Translations under genes and position numbers: made by a program
The notes under the pieces: model-generated
The model's database searches: none
What the model was told of the DNA's origin: nothing
What the model saw: only the letters and a program-made list of their open reading frames with translations
Source: Enterobacter cloacae
GTDB taxonomy: Bacteria; Pseudomonadota; Gammaproteobacteria; Enterobacterales; Enterobacteriaceae
Direction of reading: 5' to 3'
DNA length: 64,000 bases
Assembly (NCBI RefSeq): GCF_011078175.1
Contig: NZ_JAALCJ010000009.1
Location: forward strand, 62,001-126,000
In this document: positions 62,962-64,000 of the stretch, piece by piece
Layout of the letters: each line of letters starts with the position of its first letter
Position numbering within the stretch: the stretch's first letter is position 1

Positions 62962-63933
62962 TTACTGGACGTCAGCGATGGCTTTCATCAGATCCTGATG
63001 CTTGTCGCCATACTGCGCGCGCACCGGCTCTGTCGCCTTGATAAACACCGTTTTATCGATGTCGTGGAACTGCACGCCGCCAGCCTTCATTTTCGCCAGC
63101 GCCTGGTCGTTATACGCATTCCACAGCTTGCGCTGCTCGAACTGCGCTTCGCGGGCCAGCGTCAGGATCTTTTGCTGTTCGTCAGCGCTGAGCTTGTCCC
63201 ATTTCACTTTGGAGTAGAGCAGCATTTCCGGGGTGATAAAGTGGCCGCTTAGCGTGTAGTTTTTGGCGACCGGCATGTAGTTATGGGCGATAAAGGTTGG
63301 CGGGTTGTTCTCCGCGCCGTCAATCACTCCGGTCTGCATGCCGCTGTACACCTCGCTGACGCCCATCGCCACCGAGTTTGCCCCCATCGCTTTCAGCGTG
63401 GCCAGCGCTACCGGGCTGCCCTGCACGCGGATTTTCTTCCCTTTCAGATCGTCCGGTTTGACGATCGGCTCTTTGGTGATCAGGTTGCGGGTGCCGGAAT
63501 CCATCCAGCCAAGGAAGACCAGACGCGATTTCGGGTTGGCGGTGAGTTTGTCGCCGATCTGCCTGCCGATATCCCCGTCGATCACCTTGTGCATGTGGTC
63601 TTCATCGCGGAACACGTAGGGCAGCGTAAACACTTCGATATCCGGCAGGATGGCGGCCACCGGTGCCATGGAGACGCGGATCATGTCGATCGCCCCCATC
63701 TGCGCCTGCTCAATCATCTGCTTTTCATCCCCCAGCACGCCGCCGGGGAAGACCTTAATCTCCAGCCTGCCATCGGTTTGTTGTTTGAGTTTTTCACCCA
63801 TGTGCTGAACCGCCACCACGTTCGGATAGCCTTCAGGATGCACATCGGCAGCTTTTATGGTTTGTGCGGAGACGGTGCAGGCAAAAGCAGACAGGCACAG
63901 CGCGGCCAGTAACGGCTTGAGGGTCGTTTTCAT
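62962..63933 (-). CDS. TRAP transporter periplasmic binding protein, DctP family
   Basis: 323-residue binding protein with a signal peptide (MKTTLKPLLAALCLSAFACT...VSA) and the DctP fold. The substrate-carboxylate Arg should be that in KKIRVQGSPVALATLKAMGA, and VYSGMQTGVIDGAENNPPTF is the usual downstream motif. The ENNPP segment and overall pattern resemble binding proteins for acid sugars (uronates) more than succinate, but this is inference. It is the first gene of dctPQM; GGAG lies 8 bases before the ATG at 63933. Confidence 0.92.
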   Translation of the reverse strand: MKTTLKPLLAALCLSAFACTVSAQTIKAADVHPEGYPNVVAVQHMGEKLKQQTDGRLEIKVFPGGVLGDEKQMIEQAQMGAIDMIRVSMAPVAAILPDIEVFTLPYVFRDEDHMHKVIDGDIGRQIGDKLTANPKSRLVFLGWMDSGTRNLITKEPIVKPDDLKGKKIRVQGSPVALATLKAMGANSVAMGVSEVYSGMQTGVIDGAENNPPTFIAHNYMPVAKNYTLSGHFITPEMLLYSKVKWDKLSADEQQKILTLAREAQFEQRKLWNAYNDQALAKMKAGGVQFHDIDKTVFIKATEPVRAQYGDKHQDLMKAIADVQ

Positions 63934-63963
63934 TGAGTCAACTCCAGGGCAGTGAGATAAGCG

Positions 63964-63980
63964 TTAAAACAGTGTTTTAG
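63964..63980. promoter_or_regulatory. KdgR-like palindrome upstream of dctP
   Basis: TAAAACAGTGTTTTA (63965-63979) is a 15-base palindrome, perfect but for the central base, 31 bases upstream of the dctP start. It resembles the KdgR-type box with core AAAACAnTGTTTT, an IclR-family site used for pectin and uronate genes. Confidence 0.45.
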
Positions 63981-64000
63981 TTTTTGACGTTTAAAAAATA

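Overview
This window is a chromosomal segment of an Enterobacteriaceae species close to Enterobacter. Almost every gene matches an Escherichia coli K-12 protein that I recall at near-identical length, and the order follows the E. coli feo-bioH-mal-glp-glg-asd-gnt-ggt-ugp-liv-rpoH-ftsYEX-zntA block. The assignment to Enterobacter is inference: it rests on local insertions relative to E. coli and on many REP-like palindromes of the CCCTCTCCC/GGGAGAGGG type. No database search was run; all homology statements are from recalled family sequences.

Layout, left to right: the 3' part of feoB with feoC (ferrous iron uptake); bioH facing gntX and nfuA; gntT (gluconate permease) with two GntR operators; malQ and malP facing their activator malT, with MalT boxes and CRP sites between; glpR-glpG-glpE facing glpD; the glycogen operon glgB-glgX-glgC-glgA-glgP; asd; yhgN; a short accessory patch; gntR and gntK-gntU; yhhW, yhhX, ryhB sRNA, yhhY; ggt; yhhA; the glycerol-phosphate operon ugpB-A-E-C-Q; the branched-chain amino acid operon livK-H-M-G-F, panM and livJ; a PuuE-like aminotransferase and an ERIC element absent from the E. 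coli order; rpoH; ftsY-ftsE-ftsX; rsmD-yhhL; yhhM; yhhN; zntA; and a dctP-dctQ-dctM TRAP transporter where E. coli has other genes.

The genes fall into sugar and carbon modules (maltodextrin breakdown, glycogen synthesis and breakdown, gluconate uptake and phosphorylation, glycerol-3-phosphate uptake and oxidation), an amino acid uptake module, and a core cell-division and heat-shock block.

The most unusual part is 29531-30240, between yhgN and gntU. It carries, on the minus strand, a multi-hairpin RNA resembling the C4/CI immunity antisense RNAs of phages P1/P7 and P4, flanked by two matching target motifs. It sits upstream of a ~148-residue reading frame of unknown function that appears to be frameshifted in a run of four C. 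A second notable signal is a 94-bp composite module (REP-like palindrome plus terminator hairpin). It is tandemly triplicated with the same 94-bp period at two separate loci and is present as single copies at two more.
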